A stretch of DNA of 64,000 nucleotides from Candidatus Eiseniibacteriota bacterium (GTDB taxonomy: Bacteria; Orphanbacterota; Orphanbacteria; Orphanbacterales; Orphanbacteraceae): positions 124,001 to 188,000 of the forward strand of contig JAJCZU010000004.1 in assembly GCA_029262235.1 (NCBI GenBank), read 5' to 3'. Under the pieces are notes generated by a model. That model did not search any database. It was not told the DNA's origin and was given only the letters and a program-made list of their open reading frames with translations. Positions 1 through 8,750 of this stretch are shown piece by piece. How positions within the stretch are numbered: position 1 is the first letter of the stretch; each line of letters begins with the position of its first letter. A program made the translations under genes and the position numbers.

Positions 1-140
1 GCGCAATCATGGGCCCGCTGAACTGAGGGAAAGTGTCTTTTAGCTGAGTGCGTGGAGAGTCTCATCTTCTTTGATGAGGGACAGCGATTGCAGTACCGCT
101 TTTGATCAGAAAGAGTGTTGGATCTGGAGGCTGTTGACGG

Positions 141-2174
141 TTGTCTGCCTTTCGCTCTGATTTTGCTGTGACGTTGGCGCGTGATCCAGTGCGTCTCTTT
201 GCTGCTGCGCGTTATTGGGTTAATCAGTTCGAGCAGGATAGTGCGGTGCACGGGACAACTCTGCCGTCTTTTCTCTTCCCTCCCCTTCAGACCCCGGCAA
301 ACGGGATACAGAGCCTTTCAGAGTATCTTACTCGGTACCGGCGGCTCTGGGAGCATCCGCGGACTTCGTGGCGATTGTACGTGTTTGGACAGAACCGACA
401 CGGTTTTGATGAAACCCTAAAGCAGTCGGATTGCCTCCTGTCTCTAGTGGAACTTGCGGAGCATGTTGGTGCGCCCTCTTCCACGGAATTGCTGACTTCT
501 GTGGAACAATTTCTCGCCCTAGCCGAAAAGCCGCCTTCTGCCCTGCAGAACCTCACGGAAGATGAGATCTTCCGCATGGCTCAAGCAATACGCGGAACTC
601 GAGAGCTACTAGACCTATTGAGACGCATTCGCTTTGCCCAACTCAACAGCAACAACGAGACAAGTGTTGCCGAATGTCTCGCGCTACACCGTTGGGAGGG
701 AGCATTCACGTTGCCGCCCTCGATGAACAGCATGCGCCATGCCCCGTTTGTCATCACGAAGAAAGGAACATGTCGAACCCCCGAGACCACTGCAGGCGAT
801 ATGACGATTTCCCGTGAGGGGTTCATGTTGCGTGTTCCCGTAGATGACTTCGATACTATTGGCCGTACATCGTTCGACCTCAGCGCACACCTCCTACGAG
901 CAAACCTCGTTACCCAGGCCGGACTTGACCGAATTGCAAACAACCACCTCGACAGTCATTTTTTCGATGAAAGCGTTCGTTGTATCATTTCCGCTTTCTA
1001 CTACGGCGATCTTCGCGAACAACTCACGACAGCACTTCAACCCCTATTCCCAAGCATCACAACAGTCGGCCCCGAGGCACCAAGTCAGAACCAGATGCGG
1101 TGGTTCATTCTCCAATTCCTGCCCAACCTGCTCATACACGACATCGACCAAATGGAATCACCCCGGAGTCTCTCCTACCATCTTGAGAGGATCGTTAACC
1201 GTGCCGCGCGTCTACTGAATTGGCACGAAGCAACCCCTGTGCCGTTGCCCGTACGCTCTGGCCCCATTTATCTTTTGGGAGATGACCGAGCGCATGCAGC
1301 TCGCGAAACTCTCGCCCTGCAAAGTGAGTGGTTCAGTTCACGCCGAAGCCTCCACACTATCCTTAGTCACACTGATCGGCCAGCATACACAAACGTCACT
1401 CCGCTCACCCCTTTCATGACTTACCTCCGATTCAACGCAGGCGACGAAATTTTCATGGGAATTCTCCTGCGCACGCTCGTACAAGCCTGGCCCAAACTCC
1501 TCAAATATTGGAAGTCCAAGGGACAAAGCACATCTGTCCCTGCGAAAGCACGACAAGAAGTAAGAAACGCACTTGACGCAACACCCAGTCCCACACTCAC
1601 GCAAGAAGAAGTAGCAACTCTCAAACAAGCGCTCGATCATTGGCGCACAAGTGTCCACTCAAGCTGTCCGCCAAAGGACGCCCGGAACCCCAATCACCGG
1701 GGCAAGACCTACTGGGGAAGCATCGGACTCATTGACATGCTCCAAACGCAGGACCATATGGCTTGGCTTGGAAGGGCCTTTGCGACAGCTGATGAATTTG
1801 TTGCGTTTTGGAGGGCCACATCGTGGAAAGCTCGCAGCACAGGACGCATATATCTAAGCGCCGATCAAAGAGATTGGGACCTCTGCCCCCGGCAACCCCC
1901 ACGATGGACTCCGCAAGAAGGGGAAAACCACCGAAATACGCTCCTGACTACTGCGGAGTACGCACGCAATACAGTTGACCTTCTTCAAGCTAAACATCTC
2001 ATTCCACTCCTATGCTTGTTCCTCGAGCTCACCCCCATGGAACAACTCCGCGGTATGAAGGCAATCCCCACACCAAACAAGGACTGGCGCGATGAAGCTC
2101 CGCTCCGGCGCTCACACGCCTTCGAAAGCCTTCGAATCATCTACGAATCGGGCCTAACGCACACGAGTATATAA
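141..2174 (+). CDS. Large hypothetical protein, cytoplasmic-looking
   Basis: A 677-residue protein that I do not recognise. The start is a TTG: an in-frame TGA lies two codons upstream (135-137) and a GGAGG sits at 126-130, about 10 nt before it, so the reading frame cannot begin earlier. There is no signal peptide or membrane segment. The composition is soluble, with many Leu, Arg and Trp residues and a helical look (for example LLDLLRRIRFAQL near residue 160). Only 22 nt separate it from the next gene on the same strand, so the two are probably co-transcribed and functionally linked. No catalytic motif is visible. The 140 bases before it show nothing I can name. Confidence 0.8.
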   Translation: MSAFRSDFAVTLARDPVRLFAAARYWVNQFEQDSAVHGTTLPSFLFPPLQTPANGIQSLSEYLTRYRRLWEHPRTSWRLYVFGQNRHGFDETLKQSDCLLSLVELAEHVGAPSSTELLTSVEQFLALAEKPPSALQNLTEDEIFRMAQAIRGTRELLDLLRRIRFAQLNSNNETSVAECLALHRWEGAFTLPPSMNSMRHAPFVITKKGTCRTPETTAGDMTISREGFMLRVPVDDFDTIGRTSFDLSAHLLRANLVTQAGLDRIANNHLDSHFFDESVRCIISAFYYGDLREQLTTALQPLFPSITTVGPEAPSQNQMRWFILQFLPNLLIHDIDQMESPRSLSYHLERIVNRAARLLNWHEATPVPLPVRSGPIYLLGDDRAHAARETLALQSEWFSSRRSLHTILSHTDRPAYTNVTPLTPFMTYLRFNAGDEIFMGILLRTLVQAWPKLLKYWKSKGQSTSVPAKARQEVRNALDATPSPTLTQEEVATLKQALDHWRTSVHSSCPPKDARNPNHRGKTYWGSIGLIDMLQTQDHMAWLGRAFATADEFVAFWRATSWKARSTGRIYLSADQRDWDLCPRQPPRWTPQEGENHRNTLLTTAEYARNTVDLLQAKHLIPLLCLFLELTPMEQLRGMKAIPTPNKDWRDEAPLRRSHAFESLRIIYESGLTHTSI

Positions 2175-2196
2175 TAGTCTAACAGAAAGGGAAACC

Positions 2197-4659
2197 ATGA
2201 CAACATCACTGCGCCGCTTCCAAGACGCTTACGCATCTATGGTCGTTGCCCAATACGAGCCAGTTGTGCTCCGGTGGGTATCCTTTCAAGGGCTCAACCT
2301 CACAGCAGGGTTCCTCGCCCCACGCCACGCGATCGCCCGACGTACTCCCCCACAAGATGTTGTCTCGACCACTCATCTCCTTTCACATCGCAACACCGAA
2401 CGCCTTCCCAGAATTGAGAAGGGCGATTCCCTTCCACCCGCGCGGCTTCTCAATGCGGCGGGCCAGCCCTTGCTTGAACAACACACACGAAACATCGAAG
2501 CACTTCGAAATGCCAAAGGCTATAAGAACGCAGTGGCGATCGGCGGAGAAATCCACCGCTTCGGCGTAACCACCAAAATCAGCGGGCAAGAAGAGCGCAA
2601 CCCTTCTCTGGGTAACCCGGCTGAAGGCGGAAAGCAGATTCCGCTCCTTACAGAGTACGGACTAGAAATCGACGATGTCCTTCAAGATCGAACGCATGAC
2701 ACCAATGTTCTCTTGGAGCAACTACTCACGAAAGCAAAGGACTGGGCACGCCCCAACATCAACGCCTCCCTCGCGGACTCATTGATGGCGGGTATCGCGA
2801 TCGCACACCCACGTCTCCCACAATTCCTCGGCACCGACACGGTTGAGGAATCACTTTCCCCCATAGGAATTGCTCACTACTACCGCCAACTCTACTTTAA
2901 TCTCGAAGAAGGAGTTGGGCCGATCGAACAAGCCATGACAGTTGCCCCGCTTGAGTCTCTTGAAGTCGTTTATGAAACGACACAGCGCCAAACGTTCGAA
3001 GAAGAGATCGAAACCGGAAGCGAACACACGACGGAATCGAGCGAGGAACGTTCTCTCACACGAGAAGTCTCCGACAAGACCTCCTCGATGATGAAACGCG
3101 ACATCAGCGCATCCTTCTCTGCAGGAGGGTCGTACAACGCGATCGTGTTCAAGAGCAATCTTAAGGCAAGCGCTTCCTACGCGAACAGTCGTCAGCGCAA
3201 TGACTCACGTGCTAGTGCAACGGTACGTGGGTTCAACAAGAAAGCAGCTGAACGGATTACGAACAGTTCCTCCGTTCGAACGCGTCAAGTAACGGATGTT
3301 ACGACAACCAATGAAACCCGTCGAATCATTCGCAATGATCTAGCATATCCGGTTAGTTACGGATTGCGTCGTGTGTATCGCCGCGTGCAAGTGAAAGTAC
3401 AATCGCTTGGTCCGCGTCTGGTTTGGCAGGTTTATGTCATGGACCCAGGTCGCAGATTGGCTGTCCCAAACTTTCTCCACTATCGCCCCGAGGAGTTCAT
3501 TGCGACGGGTGGTACAGAACGTCCCAAATCTGGTTCGGTAGAAGCCACCATCACAACCGCTGCGTTTCAGTCCGAGACTGAGCTTTTTGGCCAGGATGTT
3601 GGGACGTGGTGGATAAAGATCCCCGTTACCCCAGGACCGGACCGCGAGCCGATATCATTGTTAGTGAATGACTTGCAGCCCGCAAAGGCGGGAAAGTATC
3701 ATCCTCTGGCCGTATACGCAGATTCCTTTGCTCCAGAGGTGTCAGAGAATGGGGATACCTACACGTTCTACGTGCGGGTAGGCTATCACGATGGGTACAC
3801 GAGTCACGCCAACGTTTCATACACGTGGCGTTTTAGGCCAACGCAAAAGGCGATCACTGACTGGGAAGCCGCCCAGGCTGCGCAAACAGAGGAAAATCGA
3901 CAGTCTTTCTACACAGAGCAGTTCGAACGCGAAAAGGAACTTGTTGCGGAGAAACGCGCACTCGGAGTCCGTCCTGCCAACGATTTACGGCAAGAAGAAC
4001 GGTATTCAGTCTTGTCTCGGATTGTTGGAGATATACTGAAGGGGTTCGATGTTGCTTCGCGGTCCGCTCCACTGGAGATGGAACTCTTCAATCGGTACTT
4101 CGACGTGGATGGCATGTTCACGTACGTCCATCCCTCGTGGTGGGTGCCGCGCACTCATATTCCTCCCTATGAGATCACGGCGGAATCTAATCCTGCCCCT
4201 ATGGGGAGCAGTCTTGGTTGGCGCATGCAACTCGACGGGGATCGTCACCGCAATGCCTTCCTCAATAGCCCTTGGGCACGCGCTTGCCTGCCCATTCGGC
4301 CTGGCCTGGAACGGGAAGCCCTCGCCTGGCTCGCAAAGCACGTAGAAGGAGATATTGGCTATGATGCGAACAATGGTCCCGTAGCAGATATCCTGCAAGA
4401 AATCCAAACGTTCCGTCAATCGGAGGATACGCTTGGATCCGGTGATGGACCCGATTGGATCCGCGTAGACTCCACAACTGGGGCTCCTAACAACCCCCAG
4501 AGTTCAGAGGGTGTATATCCGATGGTTGACGAGTTTGACGTGACTCTGCCAACGGAAGGGTTTGTGTACGAGCGCCTCGTTGTCCACGGAGATGAACCCC
4601 CCGCAACAAATGGGACGACTGACGGCGGAAATGGCGGAAACGGCGGGGATGGGGGGTGA
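2197..4659 (+). CDS. Large hypothetical protein with Ser/Thr/Glu-rich core and Gly-rich C terminus
   Basis: An 820-residue protein of unknown function, downstream partner of the gene ending at 2174. RBS AGAAAGGGAAACC precedes the ATG. No signal peptide is visible. Residues about 250-400 are rich in Glu, Ser, Thr and Arg with alternating polar residues (EEEIETGSEHTTESSEE, then NSSSVRTRQVTDVTTTNE), which suggests a long coiled or beta-fibrous stretch. It is followed by a YGLRRVYRRVQVKVQ...VWQVYV segment that looks like a beta-rich conserved core. The last 20 residues are almost only Gly, Asn, Asp and Thr. A structural or assembly role is possible, but I see no motif that proves it. Confidence 0.8.
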   Translation: MTTSLRRFQDAYASMVVAQYEPVVLRWVSFQGLNLTAGFLAPRHAIARRTPPQDVVSTTHLLSHRNTERLPRIEKGDSLPPARLLNAAGQPLLEQHTRNIEALRNAKGYKNAVAIGGEIHRFGVTTKISGQEERNPSLGNPAEGGKQIPLLTEYGLEIDDVLQDRTHDTNVLLEQLLTKAKDWARPNINASLADSLMAGIAIAHPRLPQFLGTDTVEESLSPIGIAHYYRQLYFNLEEGVGPIEQAMTVAPLESLEVVYETTQRQTFEEEIETGSEHTTESSEERSLTREVSDKTSSMMKRDISASFSAGGSYNAIVFKSNLKASASYANSRQRNDSRASATVRGFNKKAAERITNSSSVRTRQVTDVTTTNETRRIIRNDLAYPVSYGLRRVYRRVQVKVQSLGPRLVWQVYVMDPGRRLAVPNFLHYRPEEFIATGGTERPKSGSVEATITTAAFQSETELFGQDVGTWWIKIPVTPGPDREPISLLVNDLQPAKAGKYHPLAVYADSFAPEVSENGDTYTFYVRVGYHDGYTSHANVSYTWRFRPTQKAITDWEAAQAAQTEENRQSFYTEQFEREKELVAEKRALGVRPANDLRQEERYSVLSRIVGDILKGFDVASRSAPLEMELFNRYFDVDGMFTYVHPSWWVPRTHIPPYEITAESNPAPMGSSLGWRMQLDGDRHRNAFLNSPWARACLPIRPGLEREALAWLAKHVEGDIGYDANNGPVADILQEIQTFRQSEDTLGSGDGPDWIRVDSTTGAPNNPQSSEGVYPMVDEFDVTLPTEGFVYERLVVHGDEPPATNGTTDGGNGGNGGDGG

Positions 4660-4910
4660 TGCGGGATCGGGGGACTTCCAACGGAGTTGTCTGCGATAAC
4701 TGGTCACCCGATGGGGTGATGAGTACGAAATGTCCTTTGTAACTCGATCGGTCCAGTGACAGTCTCTCCCCGCTGACTCACCCCTTCCAGCCCCCCCGGG
4801 GAAGCCAGAACCAGCCCTTTTGGATTCAGGCAGAGGGTGTAGCCAGACTCCGGCAGTCGCATCTCTTCCATATTATATAGACGAGCAGGGGAAGAGCCGG
4901 AGTGGTGCCG

Positions 4911-5160
4911 CTGTTAACCGCTGGGTCGTAGGTTCGAGTCCTAGCCGGGGAGCCAGGTGGGAAGGGGCTTTGCAGACGTGCAAGGCCCTTTTCTTTGTTT
5001 CGGGCGGGAGGGGGGTGGAATGGGGCGGTACAGGGGGAGTGGGAAGGTGAGGCTGGCTCGCCCGGTCCTGTGGAAAGGCGAGGTGAGAGGCGCGCGGGCA
5101 ACATGTCTCGATGTCTCGCCCGCAGAGACCCACGGCGATGGGCCACGGGCGACGCGCAGA
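4911..5160 (+). repeat. Composite tRNA-3'/terminator/CCTGTGG repeat, copy 1
   Basis: This fills most of the 588-base gap between the genes ending at 4659 and starting at 5248. 4911-4955 matches the 3' half of a tRNA: anticodon GTT at 4913-4915 (Asn-like), variable loop, T-arm GTAGG-TTCGAGT-CCTAG, acceptor strand CCGGGGA, G and CCA. The 5' half has no pairing acceptor strand, so it is not a functional tRNA. 4962-4998 is a terminator hairpin. 5067-5080 has the CCTGTGGAAAGGCG box and 5104-5129 the GTCTCGATGTCTC...GAGAC end. Bases 4660-4910 show no other feature I can name. Confidence 0.8.
4962..4998 (+). terminator. Rho-independent terminator inside repeat copy 1
   Basis: The arms AGGGGCTTTGCA and TGCAAGGCCCTT pair around a GACG loop, followed by TTTCTTTG. 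It directly follows the tRNA CCA end, as a tRNA gene terminator would. Confidence 0.7.
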
Positions 5161-5171
5161 ATGAGAGCCAC

Positions 5172-5200
5172 TTGCTCACCCACAGTCCCAGTGGTACAAT
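5172..5200 (+). promoter_or_regulatory. Sigma-70-like promoter for the beta-helix gene at 5248
   Basis: TTGCTC (5172-5177), a 17-base spacer and TACAAT (5195-5200) lie 47 bases before the ATG, immediately after the repeat. Confidence 0.45.
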
Positions 5201-5247
5201 TACTTTGGTCTTTACAGTTTCAGCAGTAGCCCTGAATAGAGGCACCA

Positions 5248-6324
5248 ATGCCAAATCTACACCACCTAATTGCAGTTCTTTTCTCACTCATGGTTTCTAC
5301 ACAAGCGATTGCCACGACGTGGGTCGTTCATCCGGAGGGCACCGGTGACGCGCCGACGATTCAGGCGGCGATCGATTCCGCCTCGAACGGAGATTCGATT
5401 CTAGTGGCACCTGGCAATTACTACGTGAACCTGCAGATCGTCGGCCTGACCGACCTCGTGCTCGTGAGCGAAGCTGGCTCTCTAGCGACCATCCTGGACG
5501 GAAGCGGTTTTCCTGCAGAGCAAGTGATCACGATCGCATCCTCTGACGACATTCTCATCGAGGGTTTCACAATTCAGAAAGGGAAACCGAATGTGATCGG
5601 AGGCAGCTTTGGGGGCGGAGTACTCGTGAACGCCTCACGAGTGCGGCTGGAGCGATGCCGATTTTACGATAACCGGAATCAAAGGGGCGGCGCCATTTCG
5701 CTGTTCGGGGATTGCGCGGGAACACGCATTCGAAAATGTACATTCGAACAGAACACAACCACGTACGAGGGATCAGCCCTGTGGAGCAACTCCGAGGGGG
5801 ATCTGGAGATGCACGAGTGCATCTTCTTGGGAAACAGCGGCCCACAGGTCCTCCACGCAAATACAACCGAACCGTTCCTCGTCACGGACTGCACGTTTGT
5901 CGACAATGTCGAGGCATGGTGCTTTTACGGGGGCGATTTTCATGGCTACAACTGCACCGCCGTGCGGAACCGGGGCTTTCACGCTGTGGGCGCATCCGCT
6001 TTTTGGAATTGTCTTGTGACTCACAACGAATTCGGAATCGCGACCGGATGTGTGCTGCATTGCAACAACATTTGGGGTAACGCCGTATACGATCTTCATG
6101 AAGGATGTAGCCCGCCCGCTGGTAACGGGAACTTCTCGGCTGATCCTCTCTACTGCGGCTTCGAACAGGACGACTTCACGATTGCACAGGAATCGCCCTG
6201 CGCTCCTTCGAACTCAAACTGCGGCCTGGTCGGCGCTTTTGATGTGGGCTGCACTGCTACCAGCGTCCCCTCAGGACGATTCGAGAATACTTCCTGGAGC
6301 GGAGTAAAGAACCTCTTTCGGTAA
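5248..6324 (+). CDS. Secreted right-handed beta-helix protein with short C-terminal tail
   Basis: A 358-residue secreted protein. Residues 1-23 form a signal peptide (HLIAVLFSLMVSTQAIA). It then starts with the family signature TWVVHPEGTGDAPTIQAAIDSA, seen in all the beta-helix proteins of this window, followed by parallel beta-helix rungs (ILIEGFTIQKG, VRLERCRFYDN, LEMHECIFLGN). The chain ends TSWSGVKNLFR-stop, a divergent copy of the window's shared C-terminal tag. Such helices commonly bind or cut polysaccharide, but no catalytic residues can be assigned. An AGAGGC RBS precedes the ATG. Likely exported and held at the surface. Confidence 0.88.
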   Translation: MPNLHHLIAVLFSLMVSTQAIATTWVVHPEGTGDAPTIQAAIDSASNGDSILVAPGNYYVNLQIVGLTDLVLVSEAGSLATILDGSGFPAEQVITIASSDDILIEGFTIQKGKPNVIGGSFGGGVLVNASRVRLERCRFYDNRNQRGGAISLFGDCAGTRIRKCTFEQNTTTYEGSALWSNSEGDLEMHECIFLGNSGPQVLHANTTEPFLVTDCTFVDNVEAWCFYGGDFHGYNCTAVRNRGFHAVGASAFWNCLVTHNEFGIATGCVLHCNNIWGNAVYDLHEGCSPPAGNGNFSADPLYCGFEQDDFTIAQESPCAPSNSNCGLVGAFDVGCTATSVPSGRFENTSWSGVKNLFR

Positions 6325-6355
6325 ATGATAATGTTAGGGGGTTCCGCGCGGAATT

Positions 6356-6560
6356 GGTGTAGGCGCTCAGCGACCGTGAGGCAGGGTCGGGTGTACCGTG
6401 TCTCGCGAACAGAACCCGACGCCCCGCTGGCCACTCCACAGGCGGGGGGATGGGAGGGCTTGGTCTGGCTGCTCTGCCCCTGTGGAAAGGGCAGTTGCCA
6501 GTGCTCGGGCCAACCGTCTCGATGTCTCACGCGCAGATTCCACCTCCGACAAGGTCGACT
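6356..6560 (+). repeat. Composite repeat, copy 2 (no tRNA part)
   Basis: 6356-6391 matches 42424-42460 (GTGTAGGC..TCAGCGA.CGTGAG.CAGGG). TCCACAGGCGGGG at 6435 pairs with CCCCTGTGG at 6477. The CGTCTCGATGTCTC end lies at 6515-6540. It lacks the tRNA-like segment and the terminator. Confidence 0.65.
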
Positions 6561-6564
6561 TCTG

Positions 6565-6570
6565 TATAAT
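6565..6570 (+). promoter_or_regulatory. Perfect -10 box TATAAT for the lipoprotein gene at 6577
   Basis: The hexamer ends only 6 bases before the ATG, so transcription would start at or next to the start codon and the mRNA would be leaderless. No convincing -35 box is seen. No ribosome binding site fits in the space. Confidence 0.5.
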
Positions 6571-6576
6571 CGAGTC

Positions 6577-6981
6577 ATGCGGTTCCTTCGCTCCCAAACT
6601 CCTTCCCGCTCCAAGACCAGCCTTCTGACGATTGCATCCCGCGTCGGACTCGCCTTTCTCGTGGTATTCTCAGGAGGCTGTGCTGTCAGTAAGCCGAGAG
6701 ATCTTGCAGGTGAGACGCTTACCCGCGAGGATATCGATCGAAGGGTCTCTGTTTGGGATCACGACGACAATCGAACGCATGGCCGCCTGGCAGCGTACGA
6801 CAGCGAGAAAGTGATCCTGCGAACGGGGCAAGACGAACATGCTATTGCGTGGGACGAGATTGACCGGCTCGAGGTAGAAGAGCCGATGGGAGCAGGTCGG
6901 AAGTTCCTCACAGTTCTTATCCTGATCTATGCTGCCGTGGGCTTCGCCATTGCGGCCATTTATAACACTCCGCATACCTGA
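6577..6981 (+). CDS. Small lipoprotein with C-terminal membrane segment
   Basis: A 134-residue predicted lipoprotein. The frame is open upstream to 6325, but the ATG at 6577 is chosen because the upstream part lies in repeat sequence and a TATAAT sits just before this ATG. Residues about 12-32 give a signal sequence with lipobox VFSGGC. A polar middle follows (VSVWDHDDNRTHGRLAAYDSEKV, a small beta-barrel-like stretch), and a hydrophobic helix near the end (FLTVLILIYAAVGFAIAAIY). The middle resembles short domains that respond to a charged ligand, but I do not recognise a family. It has no C-terminal tag. Confidence 0.65.
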   Translation: MRFLRSQTPSRSKTSLLTIASRVGLAFLVVFSGGCAVSKPRDLAGETLTREDIDRRVSVWDHDDNRTHGRLAAYDSEKVILRTGQDEHAIAWDEIDRLEVEEPMGAGRKFLTVLILIYAAVGFAIAAIYNTPHT

Positions 6982-7015
6982 TAGCCGAAGACTGAAATGG
7001 TCAGCGGATTCGGGC

Positions 7016-7113
7016 ACCACAGAGGGGGGGAATGAGGCTGGCGCGCTCTGGCCCTGTGGAAATGGCGAATGAGAGTCTCAAGGACCGATTGTCTCGATGT
7101 CTCAGGGGAGAGG
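7016..7113 (+). repeat. Composite repeat, copy 3 (no tRNA part)
   Basis: CCACAGAGGGG at 7016, CCCTGTGGAAATGGCGAATG from 7052 and TGTCTCGATGTCTC from 7090 match the other copies in order and spacing. It lies in the 222-base gap before the next secreted protein. Confidence 0.65.
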
Positions 7114-7203
7114 GAGGTGTGCCCATTCCGCACCTCAGCCGTGATACACTTCATATAGCTGTTAAGATACTGTGTCACAATTACCATTGAACGAGGTGTC
7201 TCC

Positions 7204-8427
7204 GTGCTTCGTTTTCTAACACTCTCGCTCGTTGCTACCATCTCTCTCACACTTGAACCCGCCCATGCCGCTACATGGCTCATCAAACCAGACGGAACAG
7301 GAGATGCCCCGACCATTCAGGCAGCTGTGGACAGTGCTGCTTATGGAGATACACTTCTGCTGGCGAATGGAGAGTACTCTGGTGTTGGAAACACACGCGT
7401 GGAAATCAACACATCTTTGTATATTCGATCAGAGAGTGACGATCCTACTCTATGTGTGATACGGCCAAGCGGTGAGCGCGGACTCTGGTTCAAGTCGATC
7501 AGCGCGCCAGGTGAGCTTCGCGGGGTAACTATTACAGAAGCAGATGGAGGAGCCCTGATCACGTACGGTAACACTCTTGTAGAGAACTGTGTATTTGTGA
7601 GAAACCATGACGATCACAACGGTGCCGCGTTGGGGATCAGCTACGGCACTGTATCCATACGTGATTGCGATTTTCGTGAAAATCTTGCCGGCGACGGTGG
7701 AGCTGCGATCTACTGCCTCGCTCGAATCTTGACTATCAGTAACTGCCAATTCATCGACAATTCGGCCGGGCAATCCGGTGGGGCGATCTTATGCGCAAGA
7801 GAGCCAATCGATGTCATGAGCAATCTGACGGTAGAGGACTGCGCGTTCATTGGAAACTCGTCTGGTGATGGAGGGGGAGCAATTCGATTCCGAAACAACA
7901 CTTCCGGACTTCTGCGAAACTCCCTGTTCATCGACAATAGTAGCGGGGGCCCCGGCGGAGCAATTCTGGCTCAACAACTTCCGTTTTCGGTGGGCTCCAT
8001 ACATGTTGATGTTAGAGGCTGTACGATCATTCGGAACAATGCACTTGAAGGCGCGGGCATTGCACTCGATGGTGCCACTGCAGACGTGTTCAGGACCATT
8101 ATCGCCTTCTCGACGAATGGCGAGGCTGCCACATGTGGTGTCACTTTACCCATGATTTCGTGCAGTAATATCTACGGGAATGCTGATGGTGATTGGGTCG
8201 GGTGTATTGCTGGAATGGACAGCACAAGCGACAACTTTTCACTCGATCCAGGTTTCTGCGATGAAATGGGTGATGACTTCACGCTACAGGACAGCTCTCC
8301 CTGCGCTCCAGGCAACCACCCGGATGGGGCCAACTGCGGGCTGATCGGTGCTTTTCCAGTGGCTTGCGGAGGTACCACAGCAACCGAGTCAGCAAGTTGG
8401 ACCGAGGTGAAAGAGATGTTTCGCTAG
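7204..8427 (+). CDS. Secreted beta-helix protein with SWTEVKEMFR tail
   Basis: A 407-residue protein starting at GTG, with GAGG 8-10 bases upstream. Residues 1-23 are a signal peptide (FLTLSLVATISLTLEPAHA), followed by the TWLIKPDGTGDAPTIQAAVDSA signature. Rungs with GGG/GGA turns (NSAGQSGGAILCA, NSSGDGGGAIRF) form the parallel beta-helix. A conserved C-terminal block (SCSNIYGNADGDWVGC, then LDPGFCD...DSSPCAPGNHPDGANCGLIGAFPVACGG) is shared with the protein at 44189. The chain ends TATESASWTEVKEMFR. A surface polysaccharide-binding or structural role is likely; enzymatic activity cannot be shown. Confidence 0.9.
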   Translation: MLRFLTLSLVATISLTLEPAHAATWLIKPDGTGDAPTIQAAVDSAAYGDTLLLANGEYSGVGNTRVEINTSLYIRSESDDPTLCVIRPSGERGLWFKSISAPGELRGVTITEADGGALITYGNTLVENCVFVRNHDDHNGAALGISYGTVSIRDCDFRENLAGDGGAAIYCLARILTISNCQFIDNSAGQSGGAILCAREPIDVMSNLTVEDCAFIGNSSGDGGGAIRFRNNTSGLLRNSLFIDNSSGGPGGAILAQQLPFSVGSIHVDVRGCTIIRNNALEGAGIALDGATADVFRTIIAFSTNGEAATCGVTLPMISCSNIYGNADGDWVGCIAGMDSTSDNFSLDPGFCDEMGDDFTLQDSSPCAPGNHPDGANCGLIGAFPVACGGTTATESASWTEVKEMFR

Positions 8428-8432
8428 CGAGT

Positions 8433-8677
8433 GCCCGTTCGAGCCTACCCGGGGAGCCAGGTGGGAGGGGCGTCAGTGATGGCGGCCCTCCTTTTTTTGT
8501 CATTCAGCGAATGGCAGTGGGATTCGGGCGACACAGGGGGAGTAGTGAAGCGCGGTCCGCTTGCCGCCCTGTGGAACTGGCAGCTTGTAGCGTAAAGTGG
8601 CCCACTGTCTCAGAGTCTCGCGAGCAGAGACAGAATCAGCCCGCCAACCTCCGGAAAAGTCGGGGCGGTTCTCCAGC
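8433..8677 (+). repeat. Composite tRNA-3'/terminator/CCTGTGG repeat, copy 4 (near full length)
   Basis: It occupies most of the 323-base gap 8428-8750. 8433-8459 is the T-loop to CCA part of the tRNA-like segment, and 8464-8498 is a terminator (GGAGGG...CCCTCC then seven T). ACACAGGGGG at 8531 and CCCTGTGGAACTGG at 8568 form the inverted pair. 8606-8632 is the GTCTC/GAGAC end. 8655-8677 carries CCTCCGGAA..GTCGGGGCGGTTCT, shared with 16573-16618 and 19415-19461. Confidence 0.8.
8464..8498 (+). terminator. Rho-independent terminator after the beta-helix gene
   Basis: GGAGGG-GCGTCA / TGGCGG-CCCTCC stem around GTGA, then TTTTTTT. It lies 37 bases after the stop codon of the gene ending at 8427. 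Confidence 0.75.
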
Positions 8678-8703
8678 TACATTCAAGGCGTTTTGGAATC
8701 TGC

Positions 8704-8709
8704 TATAAT
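8704..8709 (+). promoter_or_regulatory. -10 box TATAAT for the subtilase gene
   Basis: A consensus hexamer directly after the repeat and 41 bases before the TTG start. Only a weak -35 (ATTCAA, 8681) is present. Confidence 0.4.
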
Positions 8710-8750
8710 CTATCGTAGTTCACTGGCGGGCATCTTTTGAGGAGTTTGAA

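Noticed and set aside
4880-4955. Complete tRNA-Asn gene
   Set aside because: The 3' half and anticodon GTT are recognisable, but the 5' bases (GACGAGC) cannot pair with the CCGGGGA acceptor strand and there is no D-arm; the anticodon stem is also mispaired.
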